Positions 20,070 to 32,560 of a DNA stretch of 64,000 nt are shown one piece after another. A program made the position numbers and the translations under genes. Within the stretch, counting starts at the first letter, position 1, and the number at the start of each line of letters is the position of its first letter. Origin of the DNA: Diogma glabrata (lineage: Eukaryota; Arthropoda; Insecta; Diptera; Cylindrotomidae); contig OY856186.1 in NCBI GenBank assembly GCA_963693315.1, positions 369,484,850-369,548,849 of the forward strand, given 5' to 3'. The notes beneath the pieces are model-generated. The model was not told the origin of the DNA and did not search any database. It saw nothing but the letters and a program-made list of their open reading frames with translations.

Positions 20070-21962
20070 TGAAAGAAATTAGTTTTCAACGTCAACTGTA
20101 ATACAAACTAATGGTCATGGGTTAGCTAAAACAGGCAACAAAGAATAAAGGATTCGAATTAATATTGATTTCAGACACGTTCCTTAAATTATTGATCGCT
20201 ATCAGACCGATCGTGTACATTTTTCGATATGATATTTCCCATCATTATTATGTTTGTCGGTAAGTAAAGTCACTTCTTCTTTCCATCAGCACGAGCTCCT
20301 TGAGTTGTCCTGTATTCGTTCCTCTATTTCCGTGACACCTATTTCCGTGACACCTATTTGACAGTTCCCACCTTTTACCTTTTGAAAATAATTAAAATTA
20401 AAATAACTTTTACTTTTTACGATTTTTGTTATCCATTATCACGTTCCGTTTGAACTTTTACAATTAATAAACTTTTACTCTATCTAAAATGATAATTGTT
20501 TTGCTAATTATAAAACAGAAGTTATTCTTTATCACTTATAATGTAGTGCTTGACCGAAATCTTATCATTATAACGTTATTTTGCAAAAAATATTCCTATA
20601 ACATACGTTAATCGGATCTTAAGGAAAACAAATGTATTTATAAACTATATCATCTAACTAGAAAACAAAGCGTTGATCCGAAAAACAACTTGTCAACATC
20701 AACAACATCGTCGTTGTTTTCTTCAATTTTTTGTTGATAATCTCGACTGCATATGTATTTGTTTTAAGGCGTTGTACATTTTTGACTAAAGGCTCCCTGT
20801 ATAGGTCTAGAAATAACGTTAAAACAAAGATTAGACTATAATTGAAAATCTAAACGTTTTAATTATCAAAAGTTCGTTAAAGAGAAGTGACTTGCCAAAA
20901 GTGGTAATTATTAACTAAGCCGATAAAGGAATACAGAACTCGTTTTATAAAATAAAAATTGATTATAAACGTTACACAAAATGTAAGTTGAAAAAATATA
21001 TTTTACATAGTGCAGTGAAAATAAAATATTTAAAATAAAAATCTTTCATTTTTTTAAGTGTGCGTTCTTGTTCAACTTGTTCTGCTGTGTTTTAATATGA
21101 ATGTACATCTTTGTCAAAAGACAATGTTTACGTACATCTCTGACGGAAGACAATGTTTATAAACATTAAACTGATTTAGAATTTTTAACTCACTAGACCT
21201 GAATTTTGAATAAAACAATTGTTTACATATTTACTTGAGTTTAAATTCTTCGCATAAATCCTTAACATAATTCAATTTCTATTCAAAATTCAATTATAGT
21301 AATACACTACACAAAAATTCTAAAAATATACTTTAAAACTATTATATGACTCCGCCTTCTTTTTAGTCAACCATTTTGTGTTTTCGAAAGTTACGCCAGA
21401 ATAGTGTTGTTATACTTAAAAAACCCTACTAGCGAAAATGTTTCTTCTGAGTATTTTTTGGGCTCAGTCATACATATAGCCTGGCATTTAATATTTAATA
21501 CTGGATAGTAGATCCATTCGATGATCTGTTTCAATTTTGAAATAAGACAGAAAGTGTTTAATTTTTGTTACAAAAAGAGTTCAAGTTAAGAGATGATTCT
21601 GATATACCGATACAATTAAGTATTTAAATCACAGAACCCAGAAAATCAATTTTTTTTACTGTCATTCGATACATATTTCAACTTGTTGTGCCTCTTCAGG
21701 AGTAACGGCATCGTGGTTGATGCTAAATAAGACTTGTATTTTTTATATAACTTTCATAAAAACTAATTATCAGTTGAATTTGCCACTCACCACGACAGAA
21801 GTTAAATGAAATAATTAATAAAATAAACAACATATTTGCTGTATAAGCAAGATAGAATAAGTAATAAAATAATTAACATAAAAAAAAAATAATTATTTAA
21901 ACGGTGACCTCAACTTGATTGCTGACGTCAAAACTCGAAATTAATACCAAACAAACTAAATT
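20070..21962. other. AT-rich, no gene seen
   Basis: Non-coding by reading. A 17-bp direct duplication (CTATTTCCGTGACACCT) lies near 20324-20358. No promoter or RNA gene could be supported. Confidence 0.45.
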
Positions 21963-21965
21963 TTG

Positions 21966-22170
21966 CTTTTTAGTGTCTCATTTCTAGTTTTCCTGAGTGA
22001 TGAATTTACTTCTCATGGTACTTTCTCATGTAGGGAAAGAATCGAGACAATCCGACAATTTCCTCAGCCGATTTCCTTACAGAATGGGTATGTTATAGGT
22101 ATGTTAATTTATCACCATCGTTTCATACCCAAATTAGTAAATGTTTTTACCTCGTAAACTGGGGCAAGGG
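21966..22170 (+). pseudogene. Gypsy RT thumb fragment
   Basis: About 60 codons: a worn FLVFLSDEFTSHGTFS, then RIETIRQFPQPISLQ and IYHHRFIPKLVNVFTS. This matches the segment just after the Gypsy RT palm (the glycine-rich beta turn, an AI..FP.P helix and FYRRFIP-type motif). Nothing of RT before or RNase H after it is present, so it is a solo fragment. Confidence 0.7.
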
Positions 22171-22359
22171 GTAAAACGGGAAATTACTACTTATAGTTAC
22201 TGGTCCATGATCAGTAACTATATGTAGTAATTTCCCAAAGGTGGTGATAATTCGACATAATTTGTTTGCGGTAATTTCGAACGCAAGTTGATTGGATCCA
22301 TGTCCAGGTTCAACTCTGCTACTGAATTTAAATTTACATATGAAAATATTGTTTTATAT

Positions 22360-23160
22360 TTTTTTAATGGCCGAGTACTGGCAGTAATGAATGCCAGTAA
22401 TCAGCCATTGTTGAATTACTGGTCGCCAGCAATAGATCATTACTGAACCAGTTGTTTTGGAAGTTTTGAATTTTTCCGTCATTTTTATTTTATTTTAAAT
22501 TATTTTGTATTTAATTTATTTACATTTACATATGATAATATTTTATATTTTTTTAATGGTCCGTCCAGTCATGGTTGTCAGTACTTGGCCATTACTACAA
22601 TACTGGTCATCATTACTGGTCCGTTATTAGGCCAACCGTACAACCTTGTATGGGCCATTGCTGTTGTTTTTCTCTGGCCCATGAATGGCAGCCATTTATT
22701 GTCCGAAGTTATCATCCAGTAAAATTATGTTAATGGCCTAGTCGTGTTTGCCAGTACTCGACCATTGCTGTATTACTGGTTCGCAGTAATGAACCATCAC
22801 TGGACCAGTTGTACAACCTTGTATGGGATACGAGAATGTACAACTGGTCTAATAATGGTCAATCACAGGCTAATCACCAGTAAGGCAACAATGGCCAAGT
22901 ACTAGCAACCATGACTGGGCCATTAACACAATTTGATAGGATGAAAATTTCGGCCAATTAATGGCTGCCATTCATGGGCCAGAGAAAAGAATCCGCAGTG
23001 GCCCATACAAGGTTGTACAGTTGGCCCTGTAACGGACCAATAATGACCGAGTACTGGCAACAATAACCGGTCCATTAAAACAATATCCAATATTATCATA
23101 TTTAAATGTAAATAAATTGAATACAAAATAATTAAAATTAATTTAAAATTTCTAATAAAA
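22360..23160. repeat. Large foldback with internal ACTGG/CCAGT motifs
   Basis: 22490-22820 and 22846-23160 are inverted copies (GTACAACCTTGTATGGGCCA on both strands, CTGGCCCATGAATGGCAGCC and its complement). Within each arm CCAGTACT/GGCCATTA-like short motifs recur in both orientations, so the sequence is palindromic at two scales. A shorter related piece precedes it (22360-22480), and worn related motifs occur at 25905-26060. Non-coding; the frame at 22923-23126 is repeat sequence. Confidence 0.85.
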
Positions 23161-23318
23161 AAAAAAATAAATCTTACAACAAACTCATATATATATTATG
23201 ACAGTCTTTCAGCTGATAAGCGATAACTAAACGATAAGTGAAAATTTTTAACTATTTATTTCTAAAATGGATATTAATCTAGTGAATTTAAGCCCAATAG
23301 CATATAGATTGCCAATTA

Positions 23319-23720
23319 CTTCGGTCTGAAAGACCTAAGTATTACATTCATGAGCCAAAAGTGAAATTCTTACCCCAGCTTTTTTTTGGCATTTCTCGAC
23401 GTTTTAGGACCTACTGATTCTCAAAAAGCAAAAAAGATTGTCTGTCTTCTGCCCGTCACAACCGACGAAATCTAGAAAACGGCTAAGAGGATTTTAAAAA
23501 TTTTGGTTTCTAAAAATAGGTATAATAAATGGTAAGAGCCTAAGGGACGATGTGTTCGATAACTGTACCGGAAGTATGATAAGAAATCGTCAACTTTGTC
23601 AAAACAGGGATATATGCATATTTTTTGCTTAAAAACGTTCATTTTAAGTGATAATGAGTTAAACGTTCACAAAGAATGTGGAGAAATATTGATGGTCGGG
23701 ATGGGTATGTGATACCAAAA
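23319..23720 (-). repeat. Interspersed repeat, inverted copy
   Basis: Reverse-complement match to 3187-3556 (see that entry) and partly to 25440-25690. It starts with the small palindrome CGGTCTGAAAGACC followed by TAAGTATTACATTC, and keeps GGCATTTCTCGACGTTTTAGG (quoted by position 23392-23412). Confidence 0.75.
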
Positions 23721-23730
23721 ACTAGATTAT

Positions 23731-24137
23731 TGCATTATAAGTTTGTCAAAAAAATGTTATCAAGTGTGTCAAAAGAAAGATTTTTATTTATTATTTTACC
23801 CAATTTTTTGGAAAAAAATAAAATTAAATATTTGTATGACATGAAATTTTAATATTATTATTGAGAATTATGGCATTATAAGTTTGTCAAAAAAATATTG
23901 TCAAGAGTGTCAAAAGAATGATTTTCATTTATTTTTTTGAAAAAAAAAAAAAAATAAAATTAGTTATTTGTATGAAATGAAATGTAATTGAACATGAAAT
24001 TGTTATTATAGAGAATTTTATTGCATTACAAATTTGTCAAAAAAATATTGTCAAGTGTGTCAAAAATATTATTTTCAGTTATTTTTTTAGCCAATTTTTT
24101 GGAAAAAATTTTTTTATTATTTGTATGACATGAAATG
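23731..24137. repeat. 140-bp tandem repeat, three copies
   Basis: Units begin with TGCATTATAAGTTTGTC at 23731, 23871 and 24022 and contain AAAAAAATRTTRTCAAG and GTGTCAAAA, then an A/T-rich second half with TTTGTATGACATGAAAT. Copies are diverged by indels in the poly-A parts. Confidence 0.8.
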
Positions 24138-24245
24138 TATTTTATGTTTGATATAGATCGCTGCCAAAAACTAAAAACAATGTCCTCATAAAAGTGTTTT
24201 GCCGAAAACTATATCAAAATCCTTAACCCACACCGAAGTCTTGAT
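24138..24245 (+). repeat. Dispersed repeat, copy 2
   Basis: Near-identical to 541-646. In both places it abuts other repeats, so it may be one end of a larger composite unit. Confidence 0.7.
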
Positions 24246-24261
24246 ATTTTATGGTTGCAGT

Positions 24262-24550
24262 ACTGGCCCAGTAGATAGATAGATTAGATTAAAAAGGGCG
24301 GACATGTTGCGCGAGGCGGAAATTAGTTCTGTAACCTGGCCCTGGCCCAACCATTGTACTGTGAGGTTCGCCTGGTGGTCCGTGAAGGTCCACCAGTTGG
24401 TCGTGCACGCTAAAACCCTGCCGCTAGCTCACTTGAGCGAAGGTTCTATTGACCATCCTCTACTACACACAAGAAAATTTAAAATAACAAAAGAAAAAGC
24501 GTGCCTACATCACCACCACCCAGAATCTCCAGAAGGGAGGAACTGCTAGG
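24262..24550 (-). mobile_element. 3' end of a non-LTR retrotransposon
   Basis: On the minus strand the segment is richer in G+C than its surroundings and ends in CAACATGTCCGCCC, a T-run, then TAATCTATCTATCT. The tail resembles the 3' end of the non-LTR fragment at 36101-36426 (CAACCTGTCCAACCCTTCTA then ATCTATCTATC), so the two belong to related families that end in a TATC-type repeat rather than poly-A. The 81-codon plus frame is antisense to this and not a gene. The 5' boundary is uncertain. Confidence 0.6.
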
Positions 24551-25439
24551 CCACAACTCTCCCTAAAATGAATTTTATCGTCAGCGCTTCATTTTGTTGT
24601 TACAATTCCAACCCAATTATAATTAACAAAAAAAAAATTCTACATCAAAATTCCAAATAGGTTAAAAACAACTGAAACTTCTCAATCACTTAATCTGTTC
24701 TTGTCTCCATTCACGTTTGCTGGCCTCTTTTGCTTGGCCCTTAGTATCCTCCGACTTGTATCGCCCACCTCGGTGTTATTTCGTATTCGACAAAAAGACA
24801 GTTTCCTTCAATTTCTAATTTTGCTATATTTATTTCATTTTATCATATTTAGATCAGTTTATTTAGATCCTAACTAATCAATTAAATTGGATTTTGTTCA
24901 CAATCGGCCTATTATTCAGCCTTCTTTTATTATAGACACTATAAACAATGTCTGTTTTGTAATCAATTATAACAATTAATTACTAATGAATTTATATTAA
25001 TAAGATTTGCTTTTATAAAATAAACACCAATACTTTTAAACGTAAAATTCACATAGTTCTTTTTTTTTAAATTAATTTTGCCTCACGATAAGCACTCAGT
25101 TTTCTCCAACTCCATATTTAAAAATCACTAAAAAAACGACCCATCTTCCAACAAAAACTCCACTGTCTAAAACCAAAAAAAAAACTCATAAGCTTTTTCA
25201 GCTACTGATTAGAAAAACTCAAAAAAATACAGTTTCTTCTCAAAATTTATTTTCATATTTTATAAATTTCTTTAGTTTTCCATAAAAAATAGAGGAAACA
25301 TAAAAATAGAAAAATATAGAATTTCAGGAGTGACAGGTGTTCTTCATACACAGTAAATACAATATTTACTGTGAACAGGTTTATGCATACAAATGGGTAT
25401 GCATACAAGTGGGTTGAAAAGTGTGTGAAAAAGAAAAAA
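24551..25439. other. No gene seen; one short palindrome
   Basis: AT-rich non-coding DNA. CACAGTAAATAC / ATATTTACTGTG near 25349-25373 is a short palindrome of about 12-bp arms. Confidence 0.45.
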
Positions 25440-25690
25440 GTATCATTACTTTCTCGAACAGTGTAATATAGTTTATTTTTTTGCTCGCTAAAGTAGCTTT
25501 CTAGTATTCATCGGTTGTAATGGATGGTCGGCAGACAGACGAACATTTGTTTTTACTGTTTTAGAATCGTTAGGACCTAAAACGTTGAAAAATGCCAAGA
25601 AATGGGGCTGTGATTTTGACATTTGGCTCGATATGGTGATACTTAGGAAATTTAGACAAATTTTAGGGAAATTTAGAGAAATTATTATTT
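25440..25690 (+). repeat. Interspersed repeat, third copy
   Basis: Diverged copy in the orientation of 3187-3556: GGCAGACAGACGAACATT, CCTAAAACGTTGAAAAATGCC and a TGATACTTAGG end are recognisable. Length is shorter at the left. Confidence 0.6.
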
Positions 25691-26139
25691 TAAATGCATA
25701 TTCGTGTTAAGTTTATGCAAAAAAGAGGACATTTGCATATCAAACTAAGAAATAAGGGACATTGTACTGTCCTGTATTTGCAAAAAAATCTCAAGGGATA
25801 GCATGGCAAAAAACAGGACAGCATTGCAAAAAACGGTCCTGTAAAATACAGGACGGATGGTCACCGTAACTATAAGCAACGAAGATGGGAAATTAAAGAA
25901 CTTTTGAAACAAATATCTTGACCATTACACAATAGCTAAACAATGTTAACCATCAACGGACCATTGCTTGACCGTTTAACAATTTGTGGTTCCAGTAATG
26001 CAACAATAGCCAAGTAATGTTAACCATTAATGGGAAAGTGTTTGGCCGTATTCCAGAGTCTGGTAAACCCTGCTTGTAATACACCACCAATTATGTTTAA
26101 TTTTTTGATTTGTGGTTTTTTTAATGTACATTTTTGGTA

Positions 26140-26290
26140 ATGGTTTTTAGAAATATTAAGTTTTGGTTTTAGTTTCGGCTTTGGTTTTTCTAAACAATAA
26201 ATGTTGGATTTCGGTTTTGTTTTTTCTAAACGACAGGCTTTGGTTTTAGTTTTTCCAAATGAAAAGTTTTGGTTTCAGTTTTTGTTTGAT
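26140..26290. repeat. TTTTGGTTT-type degenerate tandem repeat
   Basis: A roughly 55-bp T/G-rich unit (GGTTTTAGTTT, CGGTTTTGTTTTTTCTAAA) recurs about three times. Simple-sequence origin. Confidence 0.6.
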
Positions 26291-26714
26291 TGTTTGATGT
26301 CTAACATAAGTTGTCTAGATTTTCAATGGATAATATATTAATATAATAAAATTTTCAAAAACCGATTTGCAGCTCTGCTATAGATTCTGTAATGAACAGT
26401 GTGCATTCCTGATAGTGGAATCACTTAAAGGAATTGCGTGCCTTGAGAATTAAATTTCCGACTTGCTGCTGTCTATGAGTTCGATTATGCTTTTTCTCAG
26501 CCCACCATAAATGCGGATTTGCACGCAAAAGTTTTACCAGATCACCGATTCAAACCAAGGAACCAAGATCATCCACCCCACATCAAATGTAATTATTACA
26601 TTTAAAATGAAACTTTTTCACTAACTCGCATTATTTGATTTTGATCCAAATCTTCATGCTTCCTTCACACTAGCCAAACATAGTGAATAACATATAGTAA
26701 TTAATCTAATAAAT

Positions 26715-26965
26715 TCACCAATTTTTGCGCCAATGGTGTAGGTGTTTATTGAACACTATTGATAATGCAATAATATAATAAAAGTCGTTGCGCCAATGGT
26801 TAGGCGATTGTTGAGCAATAACAATAAAAAAACAAATCAATATAACAGTAATGCGATTGTGGAACAATATTTTTTTTTCAATAATTTACAATAGTACAAT
26901 TTAATAAAAATCGTTGCACCTAATGTATAGACGATTGTTGAATAAAAATATTAATATGATATGAC
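26715..26965. repeat. TTGCGCC...ATTGTTG minisatellite, site 1
   Basis: A unit of about 75-120 bp with TTGCGCCAATGGT, GGCGATTGTTGA and an AATAATATAATAAAAGTCG stretch is repeated three times with much drift. The same unit forms an array at 32280-32560. Confidence 0.6.
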
Positions 26966-27839
26966 TCAATTAATATGATATGAGTCAATCAAAACAATTA
27001 CTAACGAACAAAATTTCCCTAACAAAAACAATTTTTTTTAATTATAACAGCACTAAATAAAATTAATTTTTCTATAATTGATACTATAAATTGAACTATT
27101 AATTTGACTACCTAGTTAATTTAAAAAAAATATTTAAATAAAATTTAATTTACTGAATTTTCCTCAACACTTTTTCGAGTCAAAAATGTTTTTTATGAAC
27201 TGTTAGTATTGTACACTCATGCAAGTATATATGTAAAAAAAATAATGAAAATAAAAAAAAATGGAATTAAAAAAAAGTCCACTGAGCTAATTATTTCATC
27301 ATGGAACAGAACGGACCGTACTTACATCGATAGCCACTGATCGGCAAAACCAACATATTAACGCAGAGGTCATAAGTTATTTGAAAGACAACCGCTTCGT
27401 AACAACTCGTGATAAATTGCCCTATTCATGATAATTAGTGTAATTGAAATGTGATTGATCAAATTCGACAATTTAGAAAATTTCATTGGGCTAACTTCAA
27501 ATAAAAATAAAAAATAAATTCTCAACATAGTTTCAAAATGAGGCATCAAAATTTGCATTGTTACCAACAACAGTTGCTTGTATTTTTACAATTCTCTGGT
27601 TCAAATATTATGCTATTGGTTTTTGAAAAGTTCTTATATCAATTTCTTAAAGGAGTTCAATAATTATTCAAAATGGCGTCTGTTTTTAATAAATTCAAAG
27701 TTATATTACCAAAGACCAGCTTTAAAAAATCTAATAGCCCAAAGATAAATATAGTTATTATTAGAATATTTAAAGAAGTAAATGTTTGACAAAAACTAAA
27801 AAATCGTAGCTGTTTTTCAAAATGGTAGATTTAAAATGG
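26966..27839. other. No gene seen
   Basis: AT-rich non-coding DNA leading to the foldback at 27840. The 66-codon minus frame (27370-27570) matches nothing I recognise. Confidence 0.4.
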
Positions 27840-28980
27840 AGCAAATTTTGCAAAACTCACCTTCTTTCCAACAAGACCTGTAGTCAAGTCATTTTAGCAT
27901 AAAAAGGGGTCTACCTCGGAATGAGAGATAATAAGCTGAATTTTTGTATATACTTTGTTTTGGCGTTCTAGATTTTGTCTCAAAAGTCTCATAAAACCTC
28001 ATGTCTGCGTCGTAAGTTATTCAAGGTCAAAGGTAACAAAAAACTGTTTTTCGCGATTATCTCGGTTTCTATTGCTCCAATTATGTTAACATCTATGACA
28101 GAAATTGTAGAGCATAAAATTTGCGACCTATTTTATTAGAAACATTTTTTTATGAGCTCAACCGTTTTTGCGGTAGTAGGCGGTGAGCACACAGCGCTCA
28201 GCCATACGTACTGTAATGCAAGGTCAACCGTGAGTATTACCTTGAACTTTGAATAATTGTCGTTTATTCTAGTTTCCGATCTTGGCACTGACGGACGTAA
28301 AATTTTGAAAATTATGGCTGATTTGCGTTTTTTGTGAGAGCAGAAGGTGATTTTGATAATGCAGAAGGTGATTTTGATAATGCGATGCCTGGCTTGAAAA
28401 CTTAAACAACTACAAGTATCGATTGATATGATGGTCACATAGACTTCTTAAATATTTTAACTTCTGCGAATGCGCGTGTTGTGTGTCGAAAAGTGTACAT
28501 CTGTAAAAATTCCATAGCGGCATCGAATTGACGCTTTGAAGGATATCAACCTTTATTATTACCCAGTGTAACTCGTAAAAAAGAAATGAAGTGTTTGATT
28601 TAAAAAATACTGTTTTTATTTTGTGGCCAAATAGCTGATGCAGCAGCAGAGTCAAGAAAAAAAGAAAACTACTTCACCGCCCTCTATCGCAAGAACGGCT
28701 GAGCGCATAAGAAATTTTTTCTGATACAATTTGTTGCAAATTTTATGCTCTACAATTTTTATGATATATGTTAACGTCATTGGAGCAATAGAAACCGAGA
28801 TAATCGCGAAAAACCTTTTTTGTAACCTTTGACCTTGAATAACTTACGACGCAGACACGAGATTTTATGAGACTTTTGAGGCAAGTTTTAGAACAGCAAA
28901 ATGAAGCTATATACTCGCTAAAATGACTAGGTCACTGCTTGAAAAATTTTGATAAACATTTTAAATGGCGGATCCAAATT
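27840..28980. repeat. Foldback element with about 330-bp arms
   Basis: 27840-28186 and 28665-28980 are inverted copies; the best-preserved part is ATTGGAGCAATAGAAACCGA and TTGAATAACTTACGACGCAG on the right against their complements on the left. The spacer (about 480 bp) is unrelated and holds a 24-bp direct duplication containing GCAGAAGGTGATTTTGATAA. Two minus-strand frames in the spacer lack any recognised domain. Confidence 0.85.
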
Positions 28981-29232
28981 CAAGATTTTATTAAGATTTT
29001 TATCCATACGATAGCAATGGATCTAACCATTATGTAGTTTTAAATTCTAAGTCACAAAGTCAGAAATAAATCGGCGGATATAAAATTAAGTCTTTTTCAT
29101 CAATCAAGCTTTTTAAAACAGATGCGTCATATCTTGTACGATTTGCAGTATCTTTGTGGTATTGTAAATGAAGACTATCGATTGATAGTAATTATTAATA
29201 TTACTCCCCAAACCCAAAAGTCTGAGTATTAA

Positions 29233-29372
29233 TAGTCGAATACATAAAAAAAATGCACAGTAGTAAAAGAATTTGTTTTAACAAAAAAAGAAGAAAGTTT
29301 ATGCCGATTCCGTTATATTTTAAAAAGAATTTTTTGCTCAGTAGTATAAGCATTTTTTATGTATTCGACTTA
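29233..29372. repeat. Short inverted repeat
   Basis: AGTCGAATACATAAAAAAAA (from 29233) is complementary to TTTTTTATGTATTCGACT ending near 29372; about 24-bp arms with roughly 90 bp between them. Could be the termini of a tiny MITE. Confidence 0.65.
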
Positions 29373-31588
29373 TAAAGTTCAGAGTTTTGAGTTCAGAGAG
29401 ACTAGTTAAAACACATTTTTCCGTTATTAAGTCCATAGTCAAGCGCAGTGCCGGATCAAGGTATTTCAGCTCCGGGTGCAGATTAGGTAAATGGCTCCCT
29501 CAAATTTAAATAAATTGTAAGACAATATAATTTAAAAAAATGCAGTACCTGTTTTAATATGAAGTGTTGTGTAATTGTAGAGTTTAGAATAGGAATTAGA
29601 ATATGTGTCACTAACACAGCAATACATGCAGCTTTTACGATCTAGGTCCCCCAATAATATACGGTCTTAAGTGTTGGACGCTTTTTATAATGGAATCAAC
29701 ATTTTTCTTTTATGTGTTTTTCAAATGTTGAATATTTAGACAGTAAATGTTTCAAGATAACATGTGGGAAATTAAAAGTAATTTTTTTTTTAAATATGTA
29801 AAAATATAACTAAAACTGGATTCCAACTGGTGGAATACTCCTCATTCATGTGACGTACTCCCGTCGTCAATTATTAAAGTTCACAAATAGAGTTAGGTAT
29901 ATAGAGGCTCATTTCTTTGAGCAAGCAATGGCACAGCATCACCAAATAAATAAAAATTAGTTATAATAAATAAAAAAATTATACGAAATGTTTTCAAATA
30001 TTTTCTTAATATGTTGTAACGATTATGGAGTGCAATGTAAAAAAAAGCTATGGATAAGTTTCTTTCTGGAAAGTAAATCCACTAAATAATATAACGAAAT
30101 AACACCTAAATAAATATCTAAAGATTACAAAAACAGAATAACACGCAACAGGATTTGAGTAATTGTATCTAATAAAATAAAAACAACGCAGTCTATGATA
30201 GAGTAGGTAACAACAAACATAAACAAACTAAAAAGAAACATAGGCAGACCGACCGACTGACTGTTAAAGCAACGAAAATTAATGATCATTCACAAACAAG
30301 ACAATCTCCAACATAAATTGTTTTTACAAGAAATATAAACTTGTTATCACATTGCCCGCAAGCGTTTACTTCACATATTATACAAGTTATTAAAATTAAA
30401 AAAATAATCATGTATTAATGATTATATTTTACAAAAAAAATTTAAGAAATCAAATTAGCATCTTATTTAAAAATATTCTTGTCAATCCATTTTTCTATTT
30501 AAAAGTCGGTTGGGTATCGCTTTAATTATTCAGTTGATTAAAGTGATTCAAATAGTTCAGAAGTTTCTTTTCTGTTGAGCAAAGATTTTATTTTGTTTAC
30601 TTTTGTCAAGTGTTAAGAACTTGTAATTACAAAATGTATAACTTGAAAGTTGTAAGTGATATTGGAATGTTACATTAATTACGTTGCGATAACTGTTTGA
30701 TTCAAAATCATGTTTTGAGTGATTACATAAATATTTTATTGTTACTTTTTTTTGTGTTTTATATTCGTAACAACAATTGTTATGTTAATTACAGTGATTT
30801 TAATTGTTAATCATACCTTTGGGGCTTTGCGTATAAATTTATATTTATGACAAAAAACGTCAAGCTTCTAGAAGTTTTCAAAAATTCATGAATAACACTT
30901 GAGTTTGTATTGTCTTTTATTATATTAGTTAATACAAAAAAGTGATAAACTGTTTGAACCCATTTCGTTTTTTATGAAAACAAAAAGATAATTTGGTTTA
31001 GAAATGTGCTTGTGAGTTGTGTCCTAAATACTGATTGAACTTTTCTAATAAAAATGTTAAAGTGAGGCGTTTGTTATAAAAACAATATTTTATACAATAA
31101 CCTACTATAAAAAAAACAAAGGGTTGCAAGTTGCTCTTTTATTCACTATTTTAACTATTGCATCTTATGATTAGTGTTGAAACAAACCTGGATCGATGCA
31201 ATTCTTGAGTGCTATCCAGACTACTTTTAATTGCTTATGCACATCGTTTAGGAATAATTGTGTTGTTCAAGCAAATTTTTTATTCAATCGTTAAAAAAAA
31301 CGTGTCGAAATCAATTCCAATTGAATTGCAGACACAATGCTTTCCACTAATCAGACAAATTAGTTTTGATTGTTCATTTTGTTAGTTGGTATTGAGAATC
31401 TAGTTATCAATTTTTCAGCAACTCTACAAAAAACGACTGGTCTCAAACTTTATAAATAAAGTTCTTTATCAAATCTGTATTCGATTTTTATATTTTTAGA
31501 TCAAAAAACTTTATACAATTTGTATAATTTTTAAATTTTTGAGAAAATTTTGAATTTGAATGTGGATTAGTGACCAATCTGTTCCCCA
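29373..31588. other. AT-rich, no gene seen
   Basis: More than 2 kb with no open frame of interest, no tandem array and no strong inverted repeat noticed. Confidence 0.45.
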
Positions 31589-32139
31589 GTGACAAATCTA
31601 CATCGGGATTTTATTTTTTTTCTAATTGATATTGCATTTTTTTATAAAAGAAACCCAAACCAACACGAAATTTTTTTTAAACATTTTTTTGAACTGCTAG
31701 TCGGATTTAATATTAGGTATTTGAAATTGTCGATGTTTCAAACAAATCCCAATAATCAAATGCAGTTATTAAGATTAGCATTGAAAGAACTACGTTAAAA
31801 TTGAAAACAAAGAAGAGCCGTACCTAATATCTGGTATCTGGTATCTCGTATCTCGTATCTGATATCTGGTATCTGGTATTACTGAAGTAATTGCTCATAC
31901 AATTTTTATTGAACACTGGACCTCTAAATGATGTCATTTACAGAAAGCAAACGGAGGACTGCGTGCCACTAGATCTTTTGTTCCAGGCTTCAGCCATGTG
32001 TGTCCGAGAAATAATTTACCCCAGTTCAGTACAAACAATCAGGGAATTAAATATGCGAAAACAAAGAGTAACGACTCCGATGACCCCAAAGGCCGAAGAG
32101 ACTGAGATCACCACACCACACACATACACACCAATATAA
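31589..32139 (+). other. Two short open frames, unknown
   Basis: Frames of 69 (31589-31798) and 82 codons (31891-32139) lie on the same strand either side of a TATCTGG microsatellite. The second is less AT-biased (DCVPLDLLFQASAMCV, ending TPMTPKAEETEITTPH) and could be a fragment of a TE gene, but I recognise no domain. I would not call either a gene without homology. Confidence 0.25.
31836..31881. repeat. TATCTGG-type microsatellite
   Basis: About seven copies of a 7-base ATCTGGT/ATCTCGT unit. Confidence 0.9.
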
Positions 32140-32279
32140 CTACGAGCATTACATGTAGAACAGAATAAATAAAGGTTATACTCACCTCATATTTGCATCG
32201 AATCCAACTTCTCAAGTCCACGTTAATTCGGCCGATCATCCTAACTAAAGACAATAACTTCCTATAATAACACTAATAA

Positions 32280-32560
32280 TTTTGCACCTCTTGTCTTGGC
32301 GATTGTTGCACAAGAATAACAAAACCAATAGTATAACCAGTTGTCACTCATAATGTTGCACCTCTGGTTGTTGCATAAGATTAATAAAACAAATAGTAAC
32401 ACAAGAGATAAATAACAATGTTGCGTCTCTTATCCGTGCAATTGTTGCATAAGAATAATCAAACAAATAGTAATTCAAGTGATATACAACAATATTGCGC
32501 CACTGGTCTGGGCCATTGTTGAATAGTAATAAAAAAAACAACTCAATCGTTGTTCTAATT
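32280..32560. repeat. TTGCGCC...ATTGTTG minisatellite, site 2
   Basis: Four diverged copies starting near 32282, 32358, 32420 and 32493, each with TTGC(A/G)(C/T)CTCT-type start, CATTGTTGCATAAGAATAA and AACAAATAGTAA. Related to 26715-26965. A 100-codon minus frame crosses it and is an artefact. Confidence 0.65.

Noticed and set aside
24304..24549. 81-codon plus-strand frame with higher G+C
   Set aside because: The region reads better as the minus-strand 3' end of a non-LTR element, judged from its tail.
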